Source: Mesorhizobium shangrilense (GTDB lineage Bacteria; Pseudomonadota; Alphaproteobacteria; Rhizobiales; Rhizobiaceae). Taken from it: a stretch of DNA of 64,000 nt. Shown one piece after another: positions 25,146 to 34,245 of this stretch. The position numbers and the translations under genes were made by a program. Every line of letters starts with the position of its first letter. Within the stretch, counting starts at the first letter, position 1. The stretch is from the NCBI RefSeq assembly GCF_028826155.1, contig NZ_JAQGPN010000005.1, forward strand, positions 62,001 through 126,000, given 5' to 3'. The notes beneath the pieces are model-generated. The model was not told the DNA's origin and did not search any database. It saw only the letters and a list, made by a program, of their open reading frames with translations.

Positions 25146-26177
25146 ATGCAGACCGTTACCATGCCCACAGTCATGCGCGAGAACGTGCTCGTTGAGCCCG
25201 ATTGTGTGCGCATTCTCGACCGGCGGGTCTTTCCCTTCGAGACATCCTTCGTCACCTGCCGCACTGTGGAAGACGTCGCCGTCGCCATCGAGCAGATGGT
25301 CACGCAGAGTGGCGGTCCCTTCTATGCGGCAAGCGCCGCGATGGTGCTCGCCGCGCGCGAGGCGCAGGCTCTTGCTGGCAGCGACGCCCGGCTCGACCTT
25401 ATGCGCCGCGCCGGCGCCAGGCTGGTCGCGACCCGGGCCACCAACGACCATATTGCCAATGTTGTCGCCGTGTTGCTGGCCGACGCCGAGGCCCACGCGG
25501 GCGCCGACGACTTCCTCGTCCGGTTCGAGGCCGCCGTCGAGCGTGTGTGGCGCGAAAGGCGCGCCGCCGCCAGCCGGCTCGGGGCACATGGAGCGCGCGT
25601 GATAGCCGACGGCGACACTGTGCTGACCCATTGCTGGGCGGAATCGACCATCATCGAAACAGCAGCTGCCGCAAAGCGCGACGGCAAGCAGGTCTCCTTC
25701 ATCTGTTCCGAGACCCGGCCCTATCTTCAGGGCGCCCGCCTCACCGCCCACAGCCTTGCGGAAATGGGTTTCGACGTCACCGTCATCACCGACAATATGG
25801 GAGCATGGGCGATGGCGCGCGGGAAGGTGGCGCGGCTGATGACGGCGGCAGACCGCGTGACCATGTCGGGTCATGTCGTCAACAAGGTGGGAACCTTGCA
25901 GCTCGCCATTTCGGCGCATCATTTTGGCCTGCCCTATTTCGCCATGGTGCAGGCGCCCGACGCCAAGGCGCTGAGCGACGCCGACGTGCCGATGGAAGAC
26001 CGAAATCCGGAGGAAAGCCTCCATTGTCTCGGCCACCGGACGGCTTCGCCGCTCGCCAAAGGTTGGTATCCGGCCTTTGACGTGACACCGCCTCATCTCG
26101 TCTCCGGCGTGGTCACCAGCAACGGCGTGTTTCCGGCCGCCGCGTTGTTCCTGCATTTCGACCAGACCGGTTCCTGA
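25146..26177 (+). CDS. MtnA / eIF2B-alpha-family sugar-phosphate isomerase
   Basis: 343 residues of the IF-2B-like fold. Both catalytic residues of methylthioribose-1-phosphate isomerase are conserved: C163 in VLTHCWAES and D236 in AADRV, with the typical segments ETRPYLQGARLTA and ITDNMGAWAM. The usual THCNAGALAT of MtnA is changed to THCWAESTII and GDVANKIGT to GHVVNKVGT, so the substrate pocket differs from canonical MtnA. The likely reaction is aldose-1-phosphate to ketose-1-phosphate isomerisation, downstream of the kinase. Ribose-1,5-bisphosphate isomerase is a possible alternative in this family. Confidence 0.82.
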   Translation: MQTVTMPTVMRENVLVEPDCVRILDRRVFPFETSFVTCRTVEDVAVAIEQMVTQSGGPFYAASAAMVLAAREAQALAGSDARLDLMRRAGARLVATRATNDHIANVVAVLLADAEAHAGADDFLVRFEAAVERVWRERRAAASRLGAHGARVIADGDTVLTHCWAESTIIETAAAAKRDGKQVSFICSETRPYLQGARLTAHSLAEMGFDVTVITDNMGAWAMARGKVARLMTAADRVTMSGHVVNKVGTLQLAISAHHFGLPYFAMVQAPDAKALSDADVPMEDRNPEESLHCLGHRTASPLAKGWYPAFDVTPPHLVSGVVTSNGVFPAAALFLHFDQTGS

Positions 26178-26187
26178 GGAGGCGAAT

Positions 26188-27006
26188 GTGACGCTCTTTC
26201 TCCCGCTTGCCGACCTGGTCGGCAGTATCGAGCCCGGCAGCAAGCTCGCAGTGCCGGTCGATTATGCGGGCGTTTCCATGGCGGCCACCCCCCATCTGAT
26301 CGCCCGCCGCACCGGCGCGCTCGATCTCGTATGCGTGCCCACCGGCGGCATGCAGGTCGACATGCTGGTCGGCGCGGGTCTCGTGGCGAGCGTCGAGACA
26401 AGCGCCGTCAGCCTCGGCGAAGCCGGGGGCGCCCCCTGCTTCAACCGTGCCGTGCGTCAGGGTGGCGTCCATATTGTCGATTCCACCTGTCCGGCGATCC
26501 ATGCCGGTCTTCTGGCGGCGCAGAAGGGCGTGCCCTTCATCCCCATACGCGGCCTGATCGGCACCGACGTGCTCGCCCATCGAGGCGACTGGAAGGTGAT
26601 CGACAATCCCTTCGGCACCGATGACCCCATCGTCCTGGTCGCTGCGATTCATACCGACGCCGCCCTGTTCCATGCACCGCTCGCCGACCGCTTCGGGAAT
26701 GTCTGGATCGGGCGCCGGCGCGAGCTTGCCGCCATGGCCTACGCGGCTCGGCGCACGCTGGTGACGGTTGAAAGGATCGCCGACCATAACCTGCTCGATG
26801 ACGAGACCATGGCCGCCGGCGTGCTGCCCGCGCTTTATGTCGACGCCATATCGGAAGTCCCGAGGGGCGCGCTGCCTTATGGACTATGGGGCGAATACGC
26901 CGCCGACGCCAACGAGATCGTGCGGTATGCGAAGGCCGCCGCAACCGAGGAAGGATTTGCGGACTACGTGGCGAATGCCGGCTGGATCAGGGAGGCGCTC
27001 GCATGA
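26188..27006 (+). CDS. CoA-transferase family I, alpha subunit
   Basis: 272 residues resembling GctA/IpdA-type alpha subunits (GLVASVETSAVSLGEAGGAP; IHTDAALFHAPLADRFGNVW). GTG start with AGGAGG at 26177-26182. Its stop overlaps the next start (ATGA), and the partner is the beta subunit, so they form a heteromeric enzyme. Family members move CoA between acyl-CoA and a free acid; IpdAB relatives instead hydrolyse a cyclic diketone-CoA. No glycine-rich acetate-CoA-transferase signature narrows the substrate. It is placed between the isomerase and the CaiB-type gene. Confidence 0.85.
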   Translation: MTLFLPLADLVGSIEPGSKLAVPVDYAGVSMAATPHLIARRTGALDLVCVPTGGMQVDMLVGAGLVASVETSAVSLGEAGGAPCFNRAVRQGGVHIVDSTCPAIHAGLLAAQKGVPFIPIRGLIGTDVLAHRGDWKVIDNPFGTDDPIVLVAAIHTDAALFHAPLADRFGNVWIGRRRELAAMAYAARRTLVTVERIADHNLLDDETMAAGVLPALYVDAISEVPRGALPYGLWGEYAADANEIVRYAKAAATEEGFADYVANAGWIREALA

Positions 27007-27746
27007 AACCGGTCACTTATCGTGAGCGATTGATCGCCACCATCGCTGGCCAGCTGGGCGGCATCCGCCATGTGGCGGTCGGCGCGTCCTCGCCGATCCC
27101 GGCCGCCGCCGCCATGCTGGTGCGCGCCGCGCGTGCGAAAGACGCGGAGCCGGTGTGCATTTCGATCCTCGGTTCGGTGAAACACAACTTCTTCACCAAT
27201 GGCAGCGCCGAGCTGTTCGACTGCGCCGCGCAGGGGCGCATCGACGCCTTCTTCCTCGGCGGCGGCCAGATCGACGGACAAGGCAATATCAACCTCGTCG
27301 GCGTCGGCGACTATCCGCAGGTCAAGGTGCGCTGGCCGGGTTCGTTCGGCTCCGCCTTCCTCTATTTCCAGATCCCGCGCGTCATCCTGTTTCGCGAGGA
27401 GCACACGCCGCGCGTTCTGGTGAGACGGGTGGATTTCATCAGCGCGCCCGGCACCTCCGCGCCCAACATCGCCCGCCCGGGTGGCCCGCACGCGCTGCTG
27501 ACAAGCCGGGCGCTGTTTGCGTTCGACAAGGCGAAGGGAAGTTTCATTCTGCAATCGCTCCATCCGGGCGAGACGCTGGAAGAAGTCCGCTCGCTCACCG
27601 GTTTCGACTTCGAGGTAGCGACCGGCCTGCATGTCACGCCCGATCCCGATGCGTCGACGTTGGAGCTTTTGCGTGGCCGCGTGCTGGACGAACTGGCCGA
27701 AACCTATCCGCAATTCGCCGAAAGCATGACGGCGGATCTGAAGTGA
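27003..27746 (+). CDS. CoA-transferase family I, beta subunit
   Basis: 247 residues, partner of the preceding gene with which it overlaps by 4 bp. Visible family segments are VGASSPIPAAAAMLVRA, FFLGGGQIDGQGNINLVGVG and the C-terminal HPGETLEEVRSLTGFDF. The beta subunit normally carries the catalytic glutamate in an E-N-G or S-E-N-G motif; here the corresponding position is not obvious, as also in IpdB-like and other glutamate-less relatives. Hydrolase-type chemistry is therefore possible instead of CoA transfer. The start is the ATG at 27003; upstream in-frame sequence belongs to the alpha gene. Confidence 0.83.
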   Translation: MKPVTYRERLIATIAGQLGGIRHVAVGASSPIPAAAAMLVRAARAKDAEPVCISILGSVKHNFFTNGSAELFDCAAQGRIDAFFLGGGQIDGQGNINLVGVGDYPQVKVRWPGSFGSAFLYFQIPRVILFREEHTPRVLVRRVDFISAPGTSAPNIARPGGPHALLTSRALFAFDKAKGSFILQSLHPGETLEEVRSLTGFDFEVATGLHVTPDPDASTLELLRGRVLDELAETYPQFAESMTADLK

Positions 27747-27760
27747 GAGGAACACAGGAC

Positions 27761-28972
27761 ATGAACGACAGGCAGGCCGATCCCGCGGTCGAGACCGCAA
27801 GCCGTGGCGCCTTGCAGGGCCTGCGCATAATCGATGTCAGCCGGGTTCTCGGTGCACCCTACTGCACGCAGATCCTGGCCGACCATGGCGCCGATGTCAT
27901 CAAGATCGAGCCGCCGCAGGGCGACGAGACGCGCGGTTGGGGCCCGCCCTTCCTTGGCGATGCCGCGAGCTATTTCCTCGGATTGAACCGCAACAAGAAA
28001 GGCATGGCCGTTGATTTCTCCAAACCGGCCGGGCGCGAGCTTCTGCTGACGATGCTGGAGAGCGCCGACGTCTTCGTCGAGAACTTCAAGGTCGGCACGC
28101 TGGAGAAGTGGGGCATGGGAGAGGCGTCCCTGCGCGAACGCTTTCCGCGCCTCATCCATTGCCGTGTCTCCGGTTTCGGCGCCGACGGCCCCTATGGCGG
28201 ACGCCCCGGCTATGACGCCGCGATCCAGGCGCTGAGCGGCATCATGAGCGTGAATGGCGAAAAGGGTGGCGATGCGTTGCGCGTCGGACTGCCGGTGGTC
28301 GATATGGTGACGGGGCTCAATGCCGCCATCGGCGTGTTGCTGGCTCTGGCCGAGCGGGAAAAGAGCGGCAAGGGCCAATTCGTGGAAGCTGCGCTTTACG
28401 ATTGCGGCGTCTCGCTGCTGCATCCCCACCTGCCGAATTTCTATCTCAACGGCAAGGTGGCGAAGACCTCGGGCAACGCGCATCCCAACATCTCGCCCTA
28501 CGACACCTATGCCACGAAAACGGGAGCGCTGTTCCTGGCGGTGGGCAACAACCGCCAGTTTGCCACGCTGTGCACAATCCTCGGCGTTCCCGATCTGGCG
28601 CAAGATCCGCGCTTCGCCAGCAATGCCGAGCGCAACGGCAACCGCGACGCGCTGAAGGTGGAACTGGAAGCCGCACTCGCACCCCATGAATGCGCAGTCA
28701 TCGCCGAAACGCTTATCACTTCAGGTGTGCCGTGCGGCGCCGTGCGTTCCATCGACGAGGTGGTGAACGATCCACACACCCATGCGCGCGAGATGGTGGT
28801 CGACATTGGCGATTATCGCGGCACCGGCAGCCCGATCAAGCTGTCGCGCACGCCGGCAAGCTACCGCATGAAGCCACCCGCCTTCGCCGAGCACAGCCGG
28901 GAGCTTCTCGCAGGAATGGGGCTCGATCCCGCCGGCTATGAGGATGTGCTGCCGCTCAAGATCACCAGCTGA
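27761..28972 (+). CDS. CaiB/BaiF-family (type III) CoA-transferase
   Basis: 403 residues, single-domain family III CoA-transferase. N-terminal LRIIDVSRVLGAPYCTQILADHGADVIKIE, then GWGPPFLG and GLNRNKKGMAVDFSKPAGR; the catalytic Asp is expected in PGYDAAIQALSG. It transfers CoA onto a carboxylic acid, such as succinyl-CoA to an imported acid. The start ATG at 27761 has ACAGGAC upstream and lies 14 bp after the beta-subunit stop. DMSP lyase DddD is a two-domain relative; this protein has only one domain, so DddD activity is not implied. With AcuI downstream it may make a three- or four-carbon acyl-CoA. Confidence 0.9.
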   Translation: MNDRQADPAVETASRGALQGLRIIDVSRVLGAPYCTQILADHGADVIKIEPPQGDETRGWGPPFLGDAASYFLGLNRNKKGMAVDFSKPAGRELLLTMLESADVFVENFKVGTLEKWGMGEASLRERFPRLIHCRVSGFGADGPYGGRPGYDAAIQALSGIMSVNGEKGGDALRVGLPVVDMVTGLNAAIGVLLALAEREKSGKGQFVEAALYDCGVSLLHPHLPNFYLNGKVAKTSGNAHPNISPYDTYATKTGALFLAVGNNRQFATLCTILGVPDLAQDPRFASNAERNGNRDALKVELEAALAPHECAVIAETLITSGVPCGAVRSIDEVVNDPHTHAREMVVDIGDYRGTGSPIKLSRTPASYRMKPPAFAEHSRELLAGMGLDPAGYEDVLPLKITS

Positions 28973-29091
28973 CGGGTGCGGAGCAGGCGGCTGGGGAACG
29001 GCCACCTCCGGTATGAAGCGCGAGGAGAGATCCTTGCGAACCATCTTGAATGCAAACCGGTGGATCGCGGCAAGGGGGAGGGAATCGGGAA

Positions 29092-29751
29092 ATGTCTTAT
29101 TCACCGCAGGAACTGGCGCTCAGGAAGGACCTGATCGACACCTGCCGCAACATGAACCGGCTGGGCATCAACAAGGGCACCTCCGGAAATGTCAGCGCGC
29201 GTCATGGTGAGGGATTGCTGATCACCCCGACCGGCATCGCCTATGAGGCTTTGCAGCCGGAGCAGATCGTGCAAGTCGACTGGGAGGGTAATTTCGCGGG
29301 CGACTTTCTGCCGAGCAGCGAATGGCGCTTCCATCGCGACGTGCTTCGGGCACGGCCGGATCTCAACGCTCTCGTCCACACCCATTCCACCCATGCCACG
29401 ACGCTTGCCATCATGGGCCGCTCCATCCCCGCGATCCACTACATGATCGCTGCCGCAGGGGGAAAGGACATCCGTTGCGCTCCTTACGCCACCTTTGGCA
29501 CGCAGACGCTGGCCGACTTCATTCTGACGGCGATGGAGGGACGGCGCGCATGCCTGCTTGCCCATCACGGCGTGCTTGCGGGGCATGTATCGCTTGGTCG
29601 CGCATTGGCGCTTGCGGTGACGGTCGAGGAATTGGCCACTCAGTATCTGCACTGTCTGCCATTCGGTGAGCCGCCCTGTCTCGACGACGACGAAATTGAC
29701 GTGGTGCTGGAGAAATTCCGCACGTATGGCCAGCAACCGCGGGAGGCGTGA
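29092..29751 (+). CDS. Class II aldolase (FucA/AraD family)
   Basis: 219 residues with the zinc and catalytic residues in place: SSEWRFH (E77), VHTHSTH (H96, H98) and AHHGVLA (H158/159), plus the phosphate-binding GNVSAR and TPTG loops. The family cleaves ketose-1-phosphates to DHAP and an aldehyde. With MtnK and the MtnA-like isomerase it completes the DHAP shunt, in which methylthioribulose-1-phosphate or 5-deoxyribulose-1-phosphate gives DHAP plus (methylthio)acetaldehyde or acetaldehyde. L-fuculose-phosphate or a 4-epimerase role is less likely given the context. ATG at 29092 with GGGGGAGGG somewhat distant. Confidence 0.88.
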   Translation: MSYSPQELALRKDLIDTCRNMNRLGINKGTSGNVSARHGEGLLITPTGIAYEALQPEQIVQVDWEGNFAGDFLPSSEWRFHRDVLRARPDLNALVHTHSTHATTLAIMGRSIPAIHYMIAAAGGKDIRCAPYATFGTQTLADFILTAMEGRRACLLAHHGVLAGHVSLGRALALAVTVEELATQYLHCLPFGEPPCLDDDEIDVVLEKFRTYGQQPREA

Positions 29752-29760
29752 GGCAGGGCG

Positions 29761-30312
29761 ATGGAGACGGTGAAACACGCATTACCCCTCGCCGATACCG
29801 GCCAGAGCGTCAGTCTGCCGGTTCGTATGCTCTACAAGGCGATTGTCCGGCTTGAAACGGTCATCTGTTACATCGCCTTCATCGCCGGCACGATTGCGCT
29901 GGTGCTCGACATCTTCGGGCGCGAGTTGCTGGGCAGCGGCATATTCGGCGCGCAGCGCGTCGCCGTCTACTGTATGGCGGTAGCCGGCATCATGGGCTTT
30001 TCCTACGTGGTCTCCCATGGCGGGCACCTGCGCCCGACAGTTCTGGACAGCCTGGTGCCGGAAAAATACGACGCCTTCTTCGCTCGCCTTGCGGACGCGA
30101 TCTCCTGCCTGCTTTGCCTCGGCCTCGCCTACGCATCCTGGCTGTTCGTCGCCAGCACCTACTCGCTCGGCGAGCGCGACATGACGCTGCCCTTCAACAT
30201 CTGGAAGGTGCAGAGCGTCCTGCTGGTCGCCTTCGGCTTCTCGGCTCTGAAATTCTTCCTGTTCTGTTGCGTTCCGGCCTTGCGGCCCAGGGACGGAGGA
30301 GCTGCCGTATGA
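29761..30312 (+). CDS. TRAP transporter small membrane subunit (DctQ family)
   Basis: 183 residues with four predicted membrane helices, the DctQ arrangement (VICYIAFIAGTIALVLDIFGREL; AVYCMAVAGIMGFSYVVSHGGH). It starts 9 bp after the aldolase stop and overlaps the large subunit by 4 bp. It pairs with the DctM-type subunit for sodium-driven uptake of an organic acid or sugar acid captured by the DctP protein encoded further down. N-terminal extension of about 25 residues before the first helix is longer than average. Confidence 0.9.
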   Translation: METVKHALPLADTGQSVSLPVRMLYKAIVRLETVICYIAFIAGTIALVLDIFGRELLGSGIFGAQRVAVYCMAVAGIMGFSYVVSHGGHLRPTVLDSLVPEKYDAFFARLADAISCLLCLGLAYASWLFVASTYSLGERDMTLPFNIWKVQSVLLVAFGFSALKFFLFCCVPALRPRDGGAAV

Positions 30313-31571
30313 CCGGCTTCCTGATCACCGGTGGCAGCCTTGCTCTCGTCATTCTGCGCCAGCCGATGGTGCTTATGCTGGCCTTTGCCGTGGTGTGCCT
30401 GCACCAGTTCGTGGCGCGCAACTCCTCGCTCGAGTTCTTCATTCAGGACCTGTGGTTCACAGTCGACCGCGACGTGCTCTTGCCGATCCCGATGTTCATT
30501 CTCGCCGGCAACATCATGAGCCGCGGCGTCATCGCACAGCGTCTCATCGACATCATGATCGAGCTGACCGCCAACGTACGCGGAGGCCTGGCCGTGGCCA
30601 CGATCCTTGCCTGTGCGGTATTCGCCGCCATTTCGGGATCGTCGATCGTCACTCTCGCCGCCATCGGCTCGATCGTGTATCCGGCCCTGCTGAAGGAAGG
30701 CTACCCCAAGCCGCTGTCGCTCGGCCTGCTGTGCTCCGGCGGCACGCTGGGCATATTGATCCCGCCGTCGATCCCGATGATGCTCTACGGCATCATCACC
30801 GACACTTCCATCGTCAAGCTGTTTATGGGCGGCATCGGCCCCGGCATATTGATGACGGTGTGCTTCGCGGTCTATTGCGTGATCGTCGCCCCGATCTCGG
30901 CACGCGGCAACTTCTCCATGTCGCGCTTGCTTACCGCCGTGAGGCGCGGCGGTCCCGCCATGTTCCTGCCGGTGCTGCTTCTCGGCGGCATCTACACCGG
31001 CTATTTCACCGCCACGGAAGCGGCGGTGGTGTCTCTCGTCTATGCCCTGCTGGTCGAGGGACTCGTCTATCGCGACCTGACGGCCAAGGATTTCTCCGAG
31101 ATGCTGGGCGAGACGATCCGGCTCTTCGGCACACTGCTGCCACTGCTCGCGATCGCCGGCAGCTTCAACACCATCCTCGATTATGAAGGCATCCCCAAGA
31201 TGATGGTCGAGTGGCTGAGCCAGTGGATCACCAATCCGATCACGGCCGGCCTGACGCTCAACGTCATCCTGCTGATCGCGGGTTGCTTCATGGATGTCGG
31301 CTCGGCGATCCTGATCCTGTCGCCGCTGCTTCTGCCGCTGATGGAGGCGCAGGGCTACGATCCCGTGCATGTCGGCGTCATCACCACGGTCAATCTCGAG
31401 ATCGGCTACATCACGCCTCCGGTCGGCATGAATCTGTTCGTGGCCATGGGCGTGTTCAAGGAGAGTTTCTCCACCATCGTGCGCGGGGTGATGCCCTTCG
31501 TGTTCCTAATGCTGATTCCCCTGCTGATGACGACCTATGTGGCCCAGATCGTTACGTTTTTCATTCGTTGA
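30309..31571 (+). CDS. TRAP transporter large membrane subunit (DctM family)
   Basis: 420 residues, about twelve hydrophobic segments. Typical DctM blocks: PMFILAGNIMSRG, AAISGSSIVTLAAIGSIVYPALLKEGYP, GTLGILIPPSIPMMLYGI and the C-terminal EIGYITPPVGMNLFV. This is the ion-coupled translocation subunit. The ATG at 30309 overlaps the DctQ stop. No ligand specificity can be read from the membrane part. Confidence 0.94.
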   Translation: MTGFLITGGSLALVILRQPMVLMLAFAVVCLHQFVARNSSLEFFIQDLWFTVDRDVLLPIPMFILAGNIMSRGVIAQRLIDIMIELTANVRGGLAVATILACAVFAAISGSSIVTLAAIGSIVYPALLKEGYPKPLSLGLLCSGGTLGILIPPSIPMMLYGIITDTSIVKLFMGGIGPGILMTVCFAVYCVIVAPISARGNFSMSRLLTAVRRGGPAMFLPVLLLGGIYTGYFTATEAAVVSLVYALLVEGLVYRDLTAKDFSEMLGETIRLFGTLLPLLAIAGSFNTILDYEGIPKMMVEWLSQWITNPITAGLTLNVILLIAGCFMDVGSAILILSPLLLPLMEAQGYDPVHVGVITTVNLEIGYITPPVGMNLFVAMGVFKESFSTIVRGVMPFVFLMLIPLLMTTYVAQIVTFFIR

Positions 31572-31613
31572 CGCAGCTGGTCCTCTCACCTGCTGCAGAC
31601 AAGGAGACTTGAC

Positions 31614-33164
31614 ATGAATGGTGCGGACAGCCTCTGCGATACGCTTCTGGCGCATGGCATCGATGTGTGCTTCGCCAATCCCGGCACCTCCGAGATGCAT
31701 TTCGTTGCCGCGCTCGACCGCAAGCCGGAGATGCGCTGCGTGCTCGGGCTCTTCGAAGGCGTGGTCACCGGCGCAGCCGACGGCTATGGCCGCATGGCCG
31801 ACAAGCCGGCGGCAACGTTGCTGCATCTGGGATCGGGGCTCGGCAACGGCATCGCCAATCTGCACAATGCGCGCCGCGCTTTCACGCCGATGGTCAACAT
31901 TGTCGGGGACCACGCCACCTATCACCTGCAATATGATGCACCGCTGACCAGCGACATCGAGGGTCTGGCGCGACCTGTCTCGGGCTTCGTGCGCACGACG
32001 AAGGCCGCTGAGTATGTTGCCTCGGACGCCACCGACGCCATTGAAGCTGCCTGGGGTGCGCCCGGCCAGATTGCCACGCTCATCCTGCCTGCCGACGCCG
32101 CCTGGAACGAGGTTGCGAGCTCTGCAATCGGCGTCCGTCCCAGGCCGCTGCCTGCGCAGGCAGACGCCGCGCGCATCAAGGAGGTGGCGGCCGCGCTGCG
32201 TTCCTCAAAGCGCTCCATGCTGTTCCTGTCCGGCAAGGCGCTGCGCGCCGAGGCCCTGGAATTGGCGAGCCGCATAGCGCAGACGACCGGCGCGCGCCTT
32301 CTTGCCCAGCAGTCCAACGGGCGGATGGAACGCGGCGCCGGCCGCGTGGCGATCGAGCGTATCCGCTATCGCGCGGAGGATGCGACGGCGGATCTGGCCG
32401 ATGTCGACCAGCTGATCCTGGTAGGGGCGAAGGAACCGGTCGCCTTCTTCGCATATCCTGACAAGCCGAGCACCTTCCTGCGCCCCGACGCCGCAGTGCT
32501 GGAACTTGCCTCGAACCGGGAAGACCTTCTGCAGGCGCTGCAAGCGCTCGCCGACGAGCTGGGCGTTGCCGCCGGCGCCAGGCCGCTCCTCAATGCGCGC
32601 GGCGAGAAGCGCATCCCCACCGGCAATCTCGATGCCGACAAGATCGCCACCATCATCGGTGGCCTCATGCCGGAAAACGCCATCGTAATCGACGAGGCGA
32701 TCACCTCGGCGCGCGACTTCTTCAAGGTTACCCACGGCGCGGCGCCTCATGATTTCCTGCAACTGACCGGCGGCGCCATCGGCATCGGCCTGCCACTGGC
32801 CACCGGCGCCGCCGTCGCCTGCCCGGACCGCAAGGTCATCGCCCTGCAGGCGGACGGCAGCGGTATGTACACGCTGCAGGCGCTGTGGTCCCACGCCCGG
32901 GAGCGGCTCGACATCGTAACGGTGATCTTCGCCAACCAGCGCTACGCGATCCTGCACAACGAATTCAAGAATGTCGGCGCGGGCGTTGCCGGACGCAACG
33001 CTTCGACCATGCTCGATCTGGTCGATCCGACGCTCGACTGGGTGAGCCTCGCGAAGGGCGTCGGCGTCGAGGGCGCCCGCGCAACCACGGCGGAGGAATT
33101 CGCCGATCTGTTTGCCAGCGCCACGAAACGCAGAGGCCCGTTCCTGATCGAGGCGATGATCTGA
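31614..33164 (+). CDS. ThDP-dependent enzyme of the acetolactate synthase/benzoylformate decarboxylase family
   Basis: 516 residues in three domains. The PYR domain has FANPGTSEMHFVAAL and the activating Glu in LGLFEGVVTGAADGYGRM; a central domain follows; the PP domain has the ThDP/Mg motif QADGSGMYTLQALWSHARE...FANQRY (GDGS changed to ADGS). It is shorter than catabolic acetolactate synthases and sulfoacetaldehyde acetyltransferase and closer in size to MdlC-like decarboxylases. Likely reactions are decarboxylation or carboligation of a 2-oxo acid or aldehyde. It is sandwiched between TRAP genes, so its substrate is probably the imported acid or a derivative. Confidence 0.85.
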   Translation: MNGADSLCDTLLAHGIDVCFANPGTSEMHFVAALDRKPEMRCVLGLFEGVVTGAADGYGRMADKPAATLLHLGSGLGNGIANLHNARRAFTPMVNIVGDHATYHLQYDAPLTSDIEGLARPVSGFVRTTKAAEYVASDATDAIEAAWGAPGQIATLILPADAAWNEVASSAIGVRPRPLPAQADAARIKEVAAALRSSKRSMLFLSGKALRAEALELASRIAQTTGARLLAQQSNGRMERGAGRVAIERIRYRAEDATADLADVDQLILVGAKEPVAFFAYPDKPSTFLRPDAAVLELASNREDLLQALQALADELGVAAGARPLLNARGEKRIPTGNLDADKIATIIGGLMPENAIVIDEAITSARDFFKVTHGAAPHDFLQLTGGAIGIGLPLATGAAVACPDRKVIALQADGSGMYTLQALWSHARERLDIVTVIFANQRYAILHNEFKNVGAGVAGRNASTMLDLVDPTLDWVSLAKGVGVEGARATTAEEFADLFASATKRRGPFLIEAMI

Positions 33165-33226
33165 CCAGGCGCGGACCGGAACGGTCGGCTTACCATCATA
33201 CCCATATCCAAGCAGGAGAGTACAAA

Positions 33227-34228
33227 GTGAAGACTATCGCAAAGCTGGCCCTGTGGGGCACGCTGGCAGCCTCGGTTGCCTTCGCCGGCACCGCACAGGC
33301 GGCGGAAACGCTGCGCATCGCCGGATCGCTGCGTCCGGGCTCGATGATGGACGGCATCATCCAGACCTTCATCACCAACTTCAACAAGGAGAGTGGCGAC
33401 GACTACAAGATCGAATACCAGCTGGTCGCCAACGATCAGGAAATGACCCAGCAGGTCATCCGTGGCCGCCTTGAAATCGGAACGACCGGCCTTGCCGGTT
33501 CCGCCGTGTCGATCCCGCCGGCTGCCGTGTTGTCGATGCCCTATCTGTGGGACACCGACGCGCAACGCCGCTGGGCGACCGACAATGTGGTGCGCCCGGC
33601 GCTGGAGAAGATCTTCGAGGAAAACGGGCTCACGATCATCGGCATGGGCGATGCCGGCTGGTCGAACATGTTCTGCAAGTCCTCCTGTTCGACGCCGGCC
33701 GACATCGAAGGTCAGCGCTATCGCGTGCCACCCGCCGCCTCCGCCCGCGCATTCTGGGAGCAGGTCGGCGTCAACGGCGTGCAGTTGTCGCTGCCCGATT
33801 TCTTCACCGGGCTCGAGCAGGGCATGGTGGAAGGCGGCGATCTGCCATTCACCTTCTACGTGACCACGCCGGCCGCCCAGTTCGCCAAAACTTATGTGAC
33901 CACCCACCAGTACCATCACGAGCAGGTCTTTTTCGTCAACAAGCGTATCTATGACGGCCTGCCGCCCAAGATCCAGGCGTTGCTGAAGTCGGCCATGCTT
34001 TCCACCGACGAGATGCGCCAGCGCCAGGACGACGACGAGAAAGCGCAGGTCACCAAGTTCGAGGCCGGCGGCGGAACTTTCGTGACGCTGAGCGAAGAGC
34101 AGCAGAAGGTATGGGCCGACAAGGTCGGCGACACCCACAGCGCGCTTCTGGCCACACTGCCGGACGCGGCTCGGACACTCTACGAGGCGGTTCAGGAAGG
34201 CAAGCGCCAGTACGCCGAGAAGAACTGA
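33227..34228 (+). CDS. TRAP transporter substrate-binding protein (DctP family)
   Basis: 333 residues with a Sec signal peptide (IAKLALWGTLAASVAFAGTAQA, cleavage after AQA). The DctP fold shows MTQQVIRGRLEIGTTGLAGS near residues 85-100 and the carboxylate-binding region DIEGQRYRVPPAASARAFW, with Arg in the usual salt-bridge position. GTG start at 33227 with AGGAGAG at 33214-33220. It completes the TRAP system with the DctQM genes at 29761-31571, unusually separated from them by the ThDP gene. The conserved arginine suggests a carboxylated ligand. Two hairpins follow the stop. Confidence 0.93.
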   Translation: MKTIAKLALWGTLAASVAFAGTAQAAETLRIAGSLRPGSMMDGIIQTFITNFNKESGDDYKIEYQLVANDQEMTQQVIRGRLEIGTTGLAGSAVSIPPAAVLSMPYLWDTDAQRRWATDNVVRPALEKIFEENGLTIIGMGDAGWSNMFCKSSCSTPADIEGQRYRVPPAASARAFWEQVGVNGVQLSLPDFFTGLEQGMVEGGDLPFTFYVTTPAAQFAKTYVTTHQYHHEQVFFVNKRIYDGLPPKIQALLKSAMLSTDEMRQRQDDDEKAQVTKFEAGGGTFVTLSEEQQKVWADKVGDTHSALLATLPDAARTLYEAVQEGKRQYAEKN

Positions 34229-34245
34229 GCCGAAGCGGCCCAGAC

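Noticed and set aside
27761..28972. DMSP lyase DddD identity for the CaiB-family gene, tempting because of the AcuI-like neighbour.
   Set aside because: DddD has two fused CoA-transferase domains of about 830 residues; this protein has one domain of 403 residues.
30159..31370. Long minus-strand reading frame of about 403 codons opposite the TRAP large-subunit gene.
   Set aside because: Its translation is Arg/His/Gln/Asp-rich without domains, and it is antisense to a clear DctM protein. High-GC codon bias opens such frames.
32942..34138. Minus-strand frame of about 398 codons opposite the ThDP and dctP genes.
   Set aside because: No family similarity; shadow of two well-supported genes.
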